The notes under the pieces: model-generated
What the model saw: only the letters and a program-made list of their open reading frames with translations
The model's database searches: none
Told to the model about the DNA's origin: nothing
From: Roseburia hominis
GTDB lineage: Bacteria; Bacillota; Clostridia; Lachnospirales; Lachnospiraceae
Length of the DNA: 64,000 bases
Direction of reading: 5' to 3'
Assembly (NCBI GenBank): GCA_040702975.1
Contig: CP159990.1
Location: 2,108,001 to 2,172,000, forward strand
Made by a program: the position numbers and the translations under genes
Shown: in pieces, positions 1 to 8,794 of the stretch
Layout of the letters: each line of letters opens with the position of its first letter
Numbering within the stretch: position 1 is the stretch's first letter

Positions 1-1289
1 TGATGGCAGCGGCGAGAATCAATGTGCCGACCGTATTTGTCAGTGGCGGCCCGATGCTCGCAGGTCATGTAAAAGGACAGAAACGCAGCCTTTCCAGTAT
101 GTTCGAGGCGGTGGGCTCCTATGCGGCAGGCACCATGACCAAAGAAGATGTCTGCGAATTTGAGAACAAGGTATGCCCGACCTGTGGTTCCTGCTCCGGT
201 ATGTATACCGCGAACAGCATGAACTGTCTGACAGAAGTCCTGGGTATGGGACTTAAGGGTAATGGCACGATCCCGGCTGTTTATTCTGAGAGGATTCGGC
301 TTGCAAAGCATGCGGGTATGCAGGTCATGGAGCTTTACAGAAAGAATATCCGCCCGAGAGATATTATGACAAAAGAGGCGATTTTGAATGCGCTTACCGT
401 CGATATGGCGCTGGGCTGCTCTACAAACAGTATGCTGCATCTCCCGGCCATCGCTCACGAAGTGGGAATGGATTTTGAGATCGATTTCGCAAATGGAATC
501 AGCGAGAAGACGCCGAACCTGTGCCATCTTGCACCGGCAGGCCCGACTTATATGGAAGATTTAAATGAGGCCGGCGGCGTTTACGCAGTTATGAATGAAT
601 TGAATAAAAAGGGACTTTTGCACACTGAGTGCATGACCGTGACCGGCAAGACAGTGGGCGAGAATATCGCAGGCTGTGTCAATAAGAATCCGGAAGTGAT
701 TCGTCCGATTGAGAACCCATATAGCGAGACCGGCGGCCTTGCAGTTCTGAAGGGAAATATCGCACCGGACGGCAGCGTGGTAAAACGTTCCGCGGTGGTA
801 CCGGAGATGCTGGTACATGAAGGGCCGGCAAGAGTGTTTGAGTGTGAGGACGATGCGATCCAGGCAATCAAGGGCGGCAGGATCAACCCGGGCGACGTAG
901 TCGTAATCCGCTATGTCGGACCTAAGGGCGGTCCGGGCATGCCGGAGATGTTGAACCCGACTTCGGCGATCGCAGGTATGGGACTTGGCTCTTCCGTAGC
1001 GCTGATCACGGACGGCAGGTTCAGCGGCGCATCAAGAGGCGCTTCCATCGGGCATGTTTCACCGGAAGCAGCAGTAGGCGGTCCGGTAGCTCTGATCGAG
1101 GAAGGCGATATCATTCAGATCGATATCCCGAATCTGACATTGAATGCAAAGATCTCAGACGAAGAGCTGGCGGCAAGAAAGGCAAAATGGCAGCCGAGAG
1201 ATCCGGAAGTGACCACCGGATATCTTGCAAGATATGCATCGATGGTGACCAGCGGAAACAGAGGAGCAGTGCTGGAGATTCCGCGTTAA
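1..1289 (+). CDS. ilvD: Dihydroxy-acid dehydratase, 5' end missing
   Basis: Dehydrates 2,3-dihydroxy-3-methylbutanoate/-pentanoate to the 2-oxo acids in valine and isoleucine synthesis; cytoplasmic Fe-S enzyme. The reading frame is open from the left edge, so the N-terminus lies outside. About 428 residues are visible of a family length near 555, so roughly 125 are missing. Visible are the cluster-ligand segment [15 protein letters not shown] near visible residue 58 and the C-terminal [20 protein letters not shown] swivel-domain signature. It is followed after 84 bp by ilvB, so the two probably form one branched-chain operon. Family assignment is secure; the true start cannot be seen. Confidence 0.97.
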   Translation, partial: MAAARINVPTVFVSGGPMLAGHVKGQKRSLSSMFEAVGSYAAGTMTKEDVCEFENKVCPTCGSCSGMYTANSMNCLTEVLGMGLKGNGTIPAVYSERIRLAKHAGMQVMELYRKNIRPRDIMTKEAILNALTVDMALGCSTNSMLHLPAIAHEVGMDFEIDFANGISEKTPNLCHLAPAGPTYMEDLNEAGGVYAVMNELNKKGLLHTECMTVTGKTVGENIAGCVNKNPEVIRPIENPYSETGGLAVLKGNIAPDGSVVKRSAVVPEMLVHEGPARVFECEDDAIQAIKGGRINPGDVVVIRYVGPKGGPGMPEMLNPTSAIAGMGLGSSVALITDGRFSGASRGASIGHVSPEAAVGGPVALIEEGDIIQIDIPNLTLNAKISDEELAARKAKWQPRDPEVTTGYLARYASMVTSGNRGAVLEIPR

Positions 1290-1373
1290 CAAGAGGTAAC
1301 GAAGCCAGGCAGGGCCCACGCGCACGGCGTGATTGGGGATTTTTATACATTTATGAATAAAGGGGAATGCACG

Positions 1374-3065
1374 ATGCAGTTAAATGGAGCAGAGATATTG
1401 ATAGAGTGTTTAAAAGAGCAGGGCGTGGATACCATTTTCGGATATCCGGGCGGCGCGATTTTGAATGTATATGATGAATTATATAAACACAGGGATGAAA
1501 TTACGCATATCCTGACCTCTCACGAACAGGGCGCATCTCACGCGGCAGACGGATATGCCCGTGCGACCGGAAAAGTCGGCGTGTGCTTTGCGACCAGCGG
1601 ACCGGGAGCGACCAATCTGGTGACGGGAATCGCCACCGCATTCATGGATTCCATACCGATGGTTGCGGTTACCTGTAATGTGGGAGTGCCGCTTCTTGGT
1701 AAAGACAGCTTTCAGGAGATCGACATCACTGGAATCACGATGCCGATCACGAAATACAATTTTATCGTAAAAGACGTAAAACAACTGGCAGACACGGTAC
1801 GCCGGGCATTTACCATCGCAAGATCCGGCCGTCCGGGACCGGTACTTATAGATATCCCGAAGGACGTGACGGCCAACAAGACGGATTACAGGCCGGTGAA
1901 GATCGAACCGGTGAAAAAATATAGCAAGGATATCTGCATGGCAGATGTGGAAAATGCGGTTAAGATGATTAAAAAGGCGAAACGTCCGTATATTTTCGTG
2001 GGCGGCGGTGCCGTGCTCTCTGACGCCAGCGAGGAACTTTGGGAGTTCGTACAGAAGGTGCATGCGCCGGTGTGCGATACCCTGATGGGAAAAGGCGCAT
2101 ATCCGGGCACCGACGAGCTTTACACCGGCATGCTGGGCATGCATGGGACCAAGACGTCGAACTTTGGAGTCTGCAGCTGCGACCTTTTGGTGGTGATCGG
2201 GGCGAGATTTTCTGACCGTGTAGTCGGAAATGCCAAAAAATTTGCGAGCCATGCAAAGATCCTTCAGATCGATATCGACGTGGCAGAGATGAATAAGAAT
2301 GTGATCATCGATGCGGGGGTAGTGGGAGATATCAAAGAAGTCCTGACAGTTCTTAACCGGCAGCTTCCGCAGCTGAATCATGAGGAATGGGTACAGACGA
2401 TTCAGGAATACAAGCAGAAATATCCGCTGACCTACCATCCGGAGATTCTTACCGGCCCCTATGTGGTGGAGGAGATCTACCGGCAGACGAAGGGGGACGC
2501 CCTGATCGTCACGGAGGTGGGACAGCATCAGATGTGGGCTGCCCAGTATTATAAATATACGAAGCCGAGGACCCTTCTTACGTCCGGCGGACTTGGAACG
2601 ATGGGCTATGGCCTGGGAGCCTCTCTGGGCGCGAAGATGGGCTGTCCGGATAAGACGGTCGTTAATATCGCAGGAGATGGCTGTTTCCGTATGAATATGA
2701 ACGAAATCGCGACGGCGGTCCGCCATCATATCCCGATCATTCAGGTGGTGATCAACAATCATGTGCTTGGAATGGTGCGCCAGTGGCAGAATTTGTTCTA
2801 TGGCCAGCGTTATTCGGCGACGGTCTTAAATGATGCGGTAGACTTTGTGAAGCTGGCGGAAGCGATGGGTGCGAAAGCAGTCCGCGCGACAACCAGAGAA
2901 GAATTTGCAGAGGCATTTCAGATGGCACTTTCCTGTGATGGACCGATTGTGATAGACTGTCAGATCGACTGTGACGATAAGGTGTGGCCGATGGTGGCGC
3001 CGGGAGCAGCGATCAGCGAGGCTTTTGATGAGGGTGATCTTCAGGCGAAAGAGCAGGAACAATAG
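1374..3065 (+). CDS. ilvB: Acetolactate synthase, large (catalytic) subunit
   Basis: ThDP/FAD enzyme that condenses pyruvate to acetolactate, or with 2-oxobutyrate to acetohydroxybutyrate. The 563-residue length fits the biosynthetic large subunit. The N-terminal domain has GYPGGAILNVYDELY and the catalytic-Glu region SHEQGASHAADGYARA. The ThDP motif begins GDGCFRMNMNEIATA and ends in INN. An upstream GTG at 1329 and ATG at 1353 are in frame, but ATG 1374 is preceded by AGGGGAA at proper spacing and gives the usual N-terminus MQLNGAEIL. No regulatory small subunit (ilvN) follows; the next gene is serC, so the partner must be elsewhere or absent. Confidence 0.97.
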   Translation: MQLNGAEILIECLKEQGVDTIFGYPGGAILNVYDELYKHRDEITHILTSHEQGASHAADGYARATGKVGVCFATSGPGATNLVTGIATAFMDSIPMVAVTCNVGVPLLGKDSFQEIDITGITMPITKYNFIVKDVKQLADTVRRAFTIARSGRPGPVLIDIPKDVTANKTDYRPVKIEPVKKYSKDICMADVENAVKMIKKAKRPYIFVGGGAVLSDASEELWEFVQKVHAPVCDTLMGKGAYPGTDELYTGMLGMHGTKTSNFGVCSCDLLVVIGARFSDRVVGNAKKFASHAKILQIDIDVAEMNKNVIIDAGVVGDIKEVLTVLNRQLPQLNHEEWVQTIQEYKQKYPLTYHPEILTGPYVVEEIYRQTKGDALIVTEVGQHQMWAAQYYKYTKPRTLLTSGGLGTMGYGLGASLGAKMGCPDKTVVNIAGDGCFRMNMNEIATAVRHHIPIIQVVINNHVLGMVRQWQNLFYGQRYSATVLNDAVDFVKLAEAMGAKAVRATTREEFAEAFQMALSCDGPIVIDCQIDCDDKVWPMVAPGAAISEAFDEGDLQAKEQEQ

Positions 3066-3087
3066 AAATTTGAGGATTTGTTTGTTA

Positions 3088-3125
3088 TGCGGTGACGGAC
3101 ACCTTTAGACTGTTTCGTCACCGTA
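3088..3125 (+). other. Intercistronic hairpin between ilvB and serC
   Basis: CGGTGACG (3090-3097) pairs with CGTCACCG (3116-3123) around an 18-nt loop. No T-run follows, so it is not a standard terminator; it may be an mRNA processing or stability structure at the junction between branched-chain and serine genes. Confidence 0.4.
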
Positions 3126-3184
3126 TTGCATAGATATGTAGTTGAAACAGTAGGTTTTAAGGCAGCAATGGAATGGAGGAAATT

Positions 3185-4267
3185 ATGAAACGAGTTTACA
3201 ATTTTTCAGCGGGACCGGCGGTATTACCGGAAGAAGTACTGCGCGAGGCGGCAGAGGAGATGTTGGATTATAAAGGAACCGGCATGTCGGTTATGGAGAT
3301 GAGCCACCGTTCAAAAGCATTTGAGGAAATCATAGGCGACGCGGAAAAAGACCTGCGTGATCTGATGAATATACCGGACAATTATAAAGTATTGTTCCTG
3401 CAGGGCGGCGCGAGCCAGCAGTTTGCCATGATCCCGATGAATCTGATGAAGAATAAGGTCGCAGATTATATCGTGACCGGTCAGTGGGCGAAAAAAGCGG
3501 CGGCCGAGGCGGCTAAGTACGGAAAAGTGAACAAGATCGCATCTTCCGAGGATAAGACATTTTCCTATATTCCGGACTGCTCTGATCTTCCGATCGACGA
3601 GGATGCAGATTATGTCTATATCTGTGAGAATAACACGATTTACGGAACCAAATATAAAGAGCTCCCAAATACGAAGGGAAAGATTCTGGTCGCAGACGTT
3701 TCTTCCTGCTTCCTGTCAGAGCCCGTTGACGTCACAAAATATGGCGTGATCTACGGCGGCGTACAGAAAAATATCGGACCGGCAGGAACGGTGATCGTGA
3801 TCATTCGGGAAGATCTGATCACGGAGGATGTTCTTCCGGGAACTCCGACCATGCTTCAGTATAAGACACATGCAGATGCGAAATCTCTTTACAATACTCC
3901 GCCGGCATACGGAATCTACATCTGCGGCAAGGTATTCAAATGGCTCAAGAAAATGGGCGGCCTTGAAGTGATGAAGGAGCGCAATGAGAAAAAGGCGAAG
4001 CTGCTTTACGATTTCCTTGACGAGAGCAGGCTCTTTAAGGGAACTGCCACGAAGAAAGACCGTTCTCTTATGAATGTGCCGTTCGTGACGGGCAATGATG
4101 AGCTGGATGCGAAGTTCGTAAAGGAAGCAAAAGAGGCAGGACTTGAGAATCTGAAGGGGCACCGCACGGTTGGCGGTATGCGCGCAAGTATTTATAATGC
4201 GATGCCGTATGAAGGTGTTGAGGCGCTTGTAGCGTTCATGAAAAAGTTTGAAGAGGAGAATCTGTAA
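3185..4267 (+). CDS. serC: Phosphoserine aminotransferase
   Basis: PLP enzyme that transaminates 3-phosphohydroxypyruvate to phosphoserine, the second step of serine synthesis, and can also serve the vitamin B6 pathway. It has 360 residues, the usual length. The N-terminus VYNFSAGPAVLPEEVL and the C-terminal HRTVGGMRASIYNAMP are class signatures. Lys195 in GGVQKNIGPAG is the expected Schiff-base lysine. ATG 3185 is chosen over the in-frame ATG 3173 because GGAGGA lies directly before it, inside that upstream stretch. The stop overlaps the serA start by one base, indicating translational coupling with serA, the preceding pathway step. Confidence 0.97.
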   Translation: MKRVYNFSAGPAVLPEEVLREAAEEMLDYKGTGMSVMEMSHRSKAFEEIIGDAEKDLRDLMNIPDNYKVLFLQGGASQQFAMIPMNLMKNKVADYIVTGQWAKKAAAEAAKYGKVNKIASSEDKTFSYIPDCSDLPIDEDADYVYICENNTIYGTKYKELPNTKGKILVADVSSCFLSEPVDVTKYGVIYGGVQKNIGPAGTVIVIIREDLITEDVLPGTPTMLQYKTHADAKSLYNTPPAYGIYICGKVFKWLKKMGGLEVMKERNEKKAKLLYDFLDESRLFKGTATKKDRSLMNVPFVTGNDELDAKFVKEAKEAGLENLKGHRTVGGMRASIYNAMPYEGVEALVAFMKKFEEENL

Positions 4268-5430
4268 TGATGCATAAATATTATTGTTTAAATCCTATTT
4301 CTCCGGCAGGGCTCGAGAATTTTACCGATGAATATGTTCCGGCAAGCGATGCGAAGGGCGCAGACGCCGTTCTGGTAAGAAGCGCGTCCATGCATGAGAT
4401 GGAGTTTGATAAGAGTCTAAAGGCGGTGGCGCGTGCCGGCGCCGGCGTCAACAATATTCCGCTTGACAAATGCGCAGAGAAAGGAATCGTGGTATTTAAT
4501 ACGCCGGGCGCCAATGCGAATGGAGTAAAAGAGCTGGTGATTGCGGGAATGCTTCTGGCGTCCCGGGATATCATCGGAGGAATCAACTGGGTGCAGGAAA
4601 ATGAAGAAGACGGCAACATTGCCAAGGATGCGGAAAAAGCGAAGAAGGCATTTGCCGGCTGTGAGATTGAAGGAAAGAAGCTGGGCGTGATCGGGCTTGG
4701 AGCGATTGGCGTTCTGGTGGCAAACGCGGCGACGAATCTGGGTATGGACGTATATGGGTATGACCCGTATGTTTCCGTGGATTCCGCATGGAGGCTTTCC
4801 AGAAGCATCCATCATGCGAAGAGCGTTGATGAACTCTATCGGGAGTGTGACTATATCACGATCCATGTTCCGGCACTGGAAGATACGAAGGGAATGATCG
4901 ACAAGAACGCCATCGACCTGATGAAAGACGGCGTGGTGGTTCTGAATTTCGCGAGAGATGTGCTGGTAAATAGTGAAGCTATCGTGGACGCTCTGGTGAG
5001 CGGCAAGGTAAAACGATATGTGACAGATTTCCCGACGCCGGAGATCACCGGTGTGAAGAATGCGATCGTAATCCCGCATCTGGGCGCATCTACGGAAGAA
5101 TCCGAGGATAACTGTGCAAAGATGGCTGTGAAAGAACTGATGGATTTCCTGGAAAACGGAAATATCAAGAATTCCGTCAACTATCCGGCATGCGACATGG
5201 GAGTGCGCATGAAGACCAGAATTACGATTCTTCATAAGAATATTCCGAACATGATCGGTCAGTTTACGGCACTTCTCGCAAAGGACAGCGTCAATATTGC
5301 AGATATGACGAACAAGAGCCGTGGCGAGTATGCGTATACCATGATCGATGTGGATTCTGAAGTGAACGAAGAAGTGACTGCAGGGCTTGAAACAATCGAA
5401 GGGGTACTGCGTGTGAGAGTGATTGGATAG
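4267..5430 (+). CDS. serA: D-3-phosphoglycerate dehydrogenase
   Basis: Oxidises 3-phosphoglycerate to 3-phosphohydroxypyruvate, the first committed serine step. It has 387 residues, the short clostridial form: substrate-binding domain, Rossmann domain with GVIGLGAIGVLVANAA near residue 138, and a C-terminal ACT domain (about 315-387, RITILHKNIPNMIGQFTALL) that in this family often binds serine. The start codon overlaps the serC stop. A downstream in-frame ATG at 4270 is equally possible. The transcript probably ends at the terminator at 5602, after passing through two hairpin repeats. Confidence 0.96.
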   Translation: MMHKYYCLNPISPAGLENFTDEYVPASDAKGADAVLVRSASMHEMEFDKSLKAVARAGAGVNNIPLDKCAEKGIVVFNTPGANANGVKELVIAGMLLASRDIIGGINWVQENEEDGNIAKDAEKAKKAFAGCEIEGKKLGVIGLGAIGVLVANAATNLGMDVYGYDPYVSVDSAWRLSRSIHHAKSVDELYRECDYITIHVPALEDTKGMIDKNAIDLMKDGVVVLNFARDVLVNSEAIVDALVSGKVKRYVTDFPTPEITGVKNAIVIPHLGASTEESEDNCAKMAVKELMDFLENGNIKNSVNYPACDMGVRMKTRITILHKNIPNMIGQFTALLAKDSVNIADMTNKSRGEYAYTMIDVDSEVNEEVTAGLETIEGVLRVRVIG

Positions 5431-5504
5431 GGCAGTATTTTGAATGCCGGGTATACCAAAGTGGAGCAATGGATGTGAAATCCGACTCAAATTTGGCTTC
5501 TAAA

Positions 5505-5579
5505 CCTGGAGGTCCGGCGGACTATCATCTTGGTTGCCAGGCATGCCTAAGTGAATGTCCAGTGGACGTTCAGCTCGGT
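5505..5579 (+). repeat. Hairpin repeat family A, locus 1 (degenerate copy plus intact copy)
   Basis: The intact copy at 5535-5579 reads TGCCAGGCATGCC, then a stem with GAATGTCC AGT GGACGTTC. A decayed copy lies just before it (5505-5533, GGTCC GGC GGAC). It sits between the serA stop and the terminator, so it would be in the 3' end of the serCA mRNA. Confidence 0.8.
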
Positions 5580-5601
5580 TTATAAATGAAATCAAATAAA
5601 T

Positions 5602-5642
5602 AAGAACAGGAGGAGCGACTGGCACGCCTTCTGTTCTTTTTT
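5602..5642 (+). terminator. Rho-independent terminator of serC-serA
   Basis: AAGAACAG pairs with CTGTTCTT, with an internal AGG/CCT pair, and a T-run follows. Confidence 0.85.
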
Positions 5643-5712
5643 AAATGTTACAAATATTTCAAATGTTACAAAAATAACTATAATTTTTAATATAACTTAA
5701 GAAAATTTTCCA

Positions 5713-5741
5713 TTGTATATAACTTTAAGTTCGCTTATAAT
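5713..5741 (+). promoter_or_regulatory. Sigma-A type promoter of the polysaccharide deacetylase
   Basis: TTGTAT (5713-5718), 17-bp spacer, TATAAT (5736-5741), within an AT-rich stretch 50 bp before the gene. Confidence 0.7.
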
Positions 5742-5791
5742 GTATATAGTAATATGCTGATATAGCAAGATATTGTGTAGGGGAGAGAACA

Positions 5792-7261
5792 ATGAATAAA
5801 CGCGAGATGAAGCAGGCGCAGGCCAGAGCCAGGGCGAGGCGCCGGAGGAACAGGAGAAGAAGGAACCAGATTTCAGGGAAAAGTATTTTGGGAGTTCTGG
5901 GTCTTTGTTTTATTATTACACTGTTACTCAGCAATGCGGCGGCAGCAGGGGAGAGCAAGGAAATACCGATCGTGCTGAAGACAGAGAATATTTCCATTAT
6001 TCAGGGAGAAGAAAGACCCGTGTTTACGGCTAAGGCTACCTGTAAGGGGGATGTGAAGCAAAAGCTGAATGAAGACACGGAATATACGATACAGGATCTG
6101 TTAGATGAATTGAATCAGGGAATCGGATATTCCCTTGATTGCGAAGGCGACGGTTCGCAGGAAGGGGAATTCCCGATCAAGGCGGAACTGACCAGTGAGA
6201 TGACGACTCCGCTTTATACAGAATGGTTCGGAAAGGTTCGGATCGATGTAAAAGAAGGAAAGCTGGAGGTCAAGAATAAGTATGGTGAATGGGATGGCAA
6301 GAAGTTCAAGCGTTGGGATGGCAGTTATGTAGAGAATGATTTCATTACTTATCACGGAAAGACGTATTATTTTAACGAAAAAGGAACGAGACTGACAGGC
6401 TGGCAGGAGATTCAGAGCGGTACATACTATTTTAGCAAAAAGGGCATTATGAAGACCGGTTGGATGGATACTGATGACGGGAAATATTATTTCAATGAAG
6501 ACGGAACGATGCATCTGGGCTGGCTGGAGCTGGATGATACCAAATATTATTTTGACAGCGAGGGCAAGATGCTGACCGGAAAACAGAAGATCGGCTCCCG
6601 GGAGGCAGAATTTGCAGAGGACGGGAAACTGGTAAATATTGAAAGTGGGGTAGATCCCAATAAGCCGATGATCGCGCTGACCTTTGATGACGGGCCCGGA
6701 CCAAGGACGATGGAGCTTCTGGAGGCACTGGAGCAGTACGATGCACATGCAACATTCTTCATGCAGGGTAAGAATGTGCCGACATACGGTGATGCAGTGA
6801 AGAAGATGCTGGAGATTGGATGTGAGCTGGGGAACCATTCCTATGACCATCCGAAGCTTACCAAGCTATCGGCGGAAGGGATTCAAAAGCAGATTGGAGA
6901 TACGAACAATCTGATCGCGCAAGAAGCCGGACAGCCGGCAACCCTTGTACGTCCGCCGTATGGCGCGATCAACGATACGGTGAAAGCGAATGTGGGCGCT
7001 CCGATGATTCTTTGGTCGGTAGATACACTTGACTGGAAGACAAGGGATGTACAGTCGAACATTGACTCAGTGATGAGCAGTGGGGATGGAGATATTATCC
7101 TGATGCATGATATTCATACACAGAGTGTGGATGCAGCGATCAAGCTGATTCCGATGCTGATCGAAAAAGGCTATCAGCTCGTTACGGTCAGTGAGATGGC
7201 AGAGGCGCGAGGCATCAATATGGAAAACGGCGGGAAGTATGCGGAATTCTGGAAGGATTAG
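5792..7261 (+). CDS. Membrane-anchored polysaccharide deacetylase with cell-wall-binding repeats
   Basis: Probably deacetylates peptidoglycan or another surface glycan. A very basic cytoplasmic N-terminus (residues 8-26, mostly Arg) precedes one membrane segment (about 31-50). About 120 residues of unassigned extracellular sequence follow, then choline-binding-like cell-wall repeats (about 170-275; GWQEIQSGTYYF, GWMDTDDGKYYF, GWLELDDTKYYF), then a NodB domain. The NodB motifs are all present: TFDDGP (near 297), NHSYDH (about 347), RPPYG (about 386), DTLDW (about 410) and LMHD (about 437), so the metal ligands and catalytic Asp are intact. Start ATG follows AGGGGAGAG. It is monocistronic with its own promoter. 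The exact substrate cannot be read from sequence. Confidence 0.9.
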   Translation: MNKREMKQAQARARARRRRNRRRRNQISGKSILGVLGLCFIITLLLSNAAAAGESKEIPIVLKTENISIIQGEERPVFTAKATCKGDVKQKLNEDTEYTIQDLLDELNQGIGYSLDCEGDGSQEGEFPIKAELTSEMTTPLYTEWFGKVRIDVKEGKLEVKNKYGEWDGKKFKRWDGSYVENDFITYHGKTYYFNEKGTRLTGWQEIQSGTYYFSKKGIMKTGWMDTDDGKYYFNEDGTMHLGWLELDDTKYYFDSEGKMLTGKQKIGSREAEFAEDGKLVNIESGVDPNKPMIALTFDDGPGPRTMELLEALEQYDAHATFFMQGKNVPTYGDAVKKMLEIGCELGNHSYDHPKLTKLSAEGIQKQIGDTNNLIAQEAGQPATLVRPPYGAINDTVKANVGAPMILWSVDTLDWKTRDVQSNIDSVMSSGDGDIILMHDIHTQSVDAAIKLIPMLIEKGYQLVTVSEMAEARGINMENGGKYAEFWKD

Positions 7262-7295
7262 AAAGGTCAGGCTGGATTTTTCCCGAAAGATATGC

Positions 7296-7336
7296 TATGA
7301 TAGAAAACATGGTAGCGCTTTACAGTTGTAAAGTGC
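7296..7336 (+). promoter_or_regulatory. Putative promoter -10 and operator-like palindrome before aroE1
   Basis: TATGAT at 7296-7301 is a plausible -10, but the -35 is poor. Just downstream, 7315-7336 is a near-perfect 22-bp palindrome (GCGCTTTACA / TGTAAAGTGC, one G-T difference). This is where a repressor would block transcription, though it could also act as an RNA hairpin. Confidence 0.45.
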
Positions 7337-7368
7337 GTGACAATGCAGGAAATTGGAGGACATAAATT

Positions 7369-8238
7369 ATGGCATATGAGATAACAGGACACACCGTATT
7401 GACGGGACTTTTGGGAAGCCCGGTAGAGCACAGCATCTCACCAATGATGCATAATGAAGCATTCCATCAGCTGGGACTGGATTATGCATATCTGGCATTT
7501 GATGTGGGTACGGATACGTTGGCGAAGGCAGTGGAAGGGCTTAAAGTGATGGGAGCCAGGGGATTCAATCTGACGATGCCGGATAAGAATCTGGTATGCT
7601 CTCTGGTGGATCACCTTTCACCGGCTGCGGAGATCGGCGGTGCGGCGAATACGGTCGTGAATGATCACGGCGTGCTGACTGGATATACGACGGACGGAAT
7701 CGGGTTCATGCGTTCGGTCGAGGAGGCAGGCCAGAATATCATTGGAAAGAAGATGACACTTCTCGGTGCAGGCGGTGCGGCCGCGGCGATCCTGATCCAG
7801 GCAGCGCTCGATGGAGTAAAAGAAATAACGGTGTTTAATATACGTGATGATTTCTTCACCCGCGCAGAAGGAATTATAGAGAAATTAAGAGAGAAAACGG
7901 ACTGTGTACTGAAGCTGTATGATTTCTCTGATCCGGAGCTCTTAAAGAAGGAGATTGGGGAGAGCGTGATCCTGGTAAATGGAACGACGGTCGGAATGGC
8001 CCCGAATACGGACAGATGCATCATTCAGGACGATAGTGTATTCCACAAGGATCTGTTCGTCTTTGACGTGATTTACAATCCGGAAGAGACGCTGCTTCTG
8101 AAGAAAGCGAAAGCGGCAGGCTGCCAGACTGCGAACGGGCTGTATATGCTGTTATATCAGGGAGCAGCATCTTTTGAACTTTGGACCGGGCAGAAGATGC
8201 CGGTGGATATCATCAAGGAAAAGTATTTTACGAGATAA
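7369..8238 (+). CDS. aroE: Shikimate dehydrogenase family protein, copy 1
   Basis: NADP(H)-linked reduction of 3-dehydroshikimate to shikimate is the expected reaction; 289 residues. Substrate residues are present: the Ser pair in HSISP (about 21-25), catalytic Lys in MPDK (about 72), Asn in AANTVVN (about 94) and catalytic Asp in TTDGIG (about 108). The family motif NTD reads TTD here. The Rossmann glycines are in LLGAGGAAAAI (about 131). ATG follows GGAGG. The T-box aroF-aroB unit lies downstream, which favours a biosynthetic role. A paralogue sharing the same TTD/ITD change lies at 63232, so a quinate/shikimate dehydrogenase role for either copy remains possible. Confidence 0.88.
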   Translation: MAYEITGHTVLTGLLGSPVEHSISPMMHNEAFHQLGLDYAYLAFDVGTDTLAKAVEGLKVMGARGFNLTMPDKNLVCSLVDHLSPAAEIGGAANTVVNDHGVLTGYTTDGIGFMRSVEEAGQNIIGKKMTLLGAGGAAAAILIQAALDGVKEITVFNIRDDFFTRAEGIIEKLREKTDCVLKLYDFSDPELLKKEIGESVILVNGTTVGMAPNTDRCIIQDDSVFHKDLFVFDVIYNPEETLLLKKAKAAGCQTANGLYMLLYQGAASFELWTGQKMPVDIIKEKYFTR

Positions 8239-8257
8239 AACCGGCCAAAATTATGAA

Positions 8258-8286
8258 TTGACAAATTCTATGAATTTGTGTATCAT
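8258..8286 (+). promoter_or_regulatory. Promoter of the T-box aroF-aroB transcript
   Basis: Consensus TTGACA (8258-8263), 17-bp spacer, TATCAT (8281-8286), ending about 35 bp before the T-box stem I. Confidence 0.8.
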
Positions 8287-8319
8287 AGTCTATAAGATTT
8301 GAAAATTACATATTCTACT

Positions 8320-8615
8320 ATTGAAATACGATGAAAAGAAGTAGTAAATATAATGAGTTGGCCCAGAGAGTCCTTGGTTGGTGAGATTAGGACGCAAGGA
8401 GTTATATTGAATTCCTCTTGGAGTAGAGTGTTGAATATCCTGGTAGTGTGTACCGCCAGATTAGTAGGCATTTCCGGCAGCAGCCGTTATCTGCAAAGGT
8501 ATAACCGGTATCGGCGTACCTGATGAGGCAATTACCGTGAGGTATTTGTAAATTGAGGTGGAACCACGAAGTATAGATTACTCTCGTCCTCTGCATTTGC
8601 AGGCGGCGGGAGTTA
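8320..8615 (+). promoter_or_regulatory. T-box leader controlling aroF-aroB (probable Phe specifier)
   Basis: tRNA-sensing leader that ends transcription when the cognate tRNA is charged. The T-box sequence GAGGTGGAACCACG is at 8555-8568. Stem I landmarks include AGAGAGTCC and GGTTGGTGAGATTAGG. The lower helix AATATAAT pairs with GTTATATT and is flanked by AGTA and GAA, the loop-E motif of the specifier loop. TTC (8412-8414) directly follows that GAA and would specify Phe, which fits a DAHP synthase. The alternative register TCC (Ser) cannot be excluded by eye. The terminator arms ACTCTCGTC and GGCGGGAGT (8580-8613) follow the T-box. Confidence 0.9.
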
Positions 8616-8623
8616 TTTGTTGT

Positions 8624-8763
8624 TGCCATGCATACCTGAAATAAGGTCCAGTGGACCTTATTTTGGTCATACATACCTAAGTGAACGTCCAGTGGACGTT
8701 CATCTCGGTTTCATAGGAAAGTGATAGACATACTTAAGTGAAGGTGCAGCAGGCCTTCATCTC
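8624..8763 (+). repeat. Hairpin repeat family A, locus 2 (three tandem copies)
   Basis: Copies lie at 8624-8666 (AATAAGGTCC AGT GGACCTTATT), 8668-8709 (GAACGTCC AGT GGACGTTC) and 8728-8763 (decayed, GAAGGTGC AGC AGGCCTTC). The first two have different stems that both pair. They lie between the T-box terminator and the aroF start, so they belong to the read-through mRNA only. Confidence 0.85.
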
Positions 8764-8794
8764 GTATGAAATAGTAGAGGAAAGGACGAACATT

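Noticed and set aside
1479..2762. 427-residue open frame opposite ilvB
   Set aside because: Antisense shadow of ilvB, rich in His, Arg and Cys as expected from reversed codons; no family features.
8624..8763. Hairpin repeats as Rho-independent terminators
   Set aside because: Family A stems are not followed by T-runs, and several lie next to separate genuine terminators.
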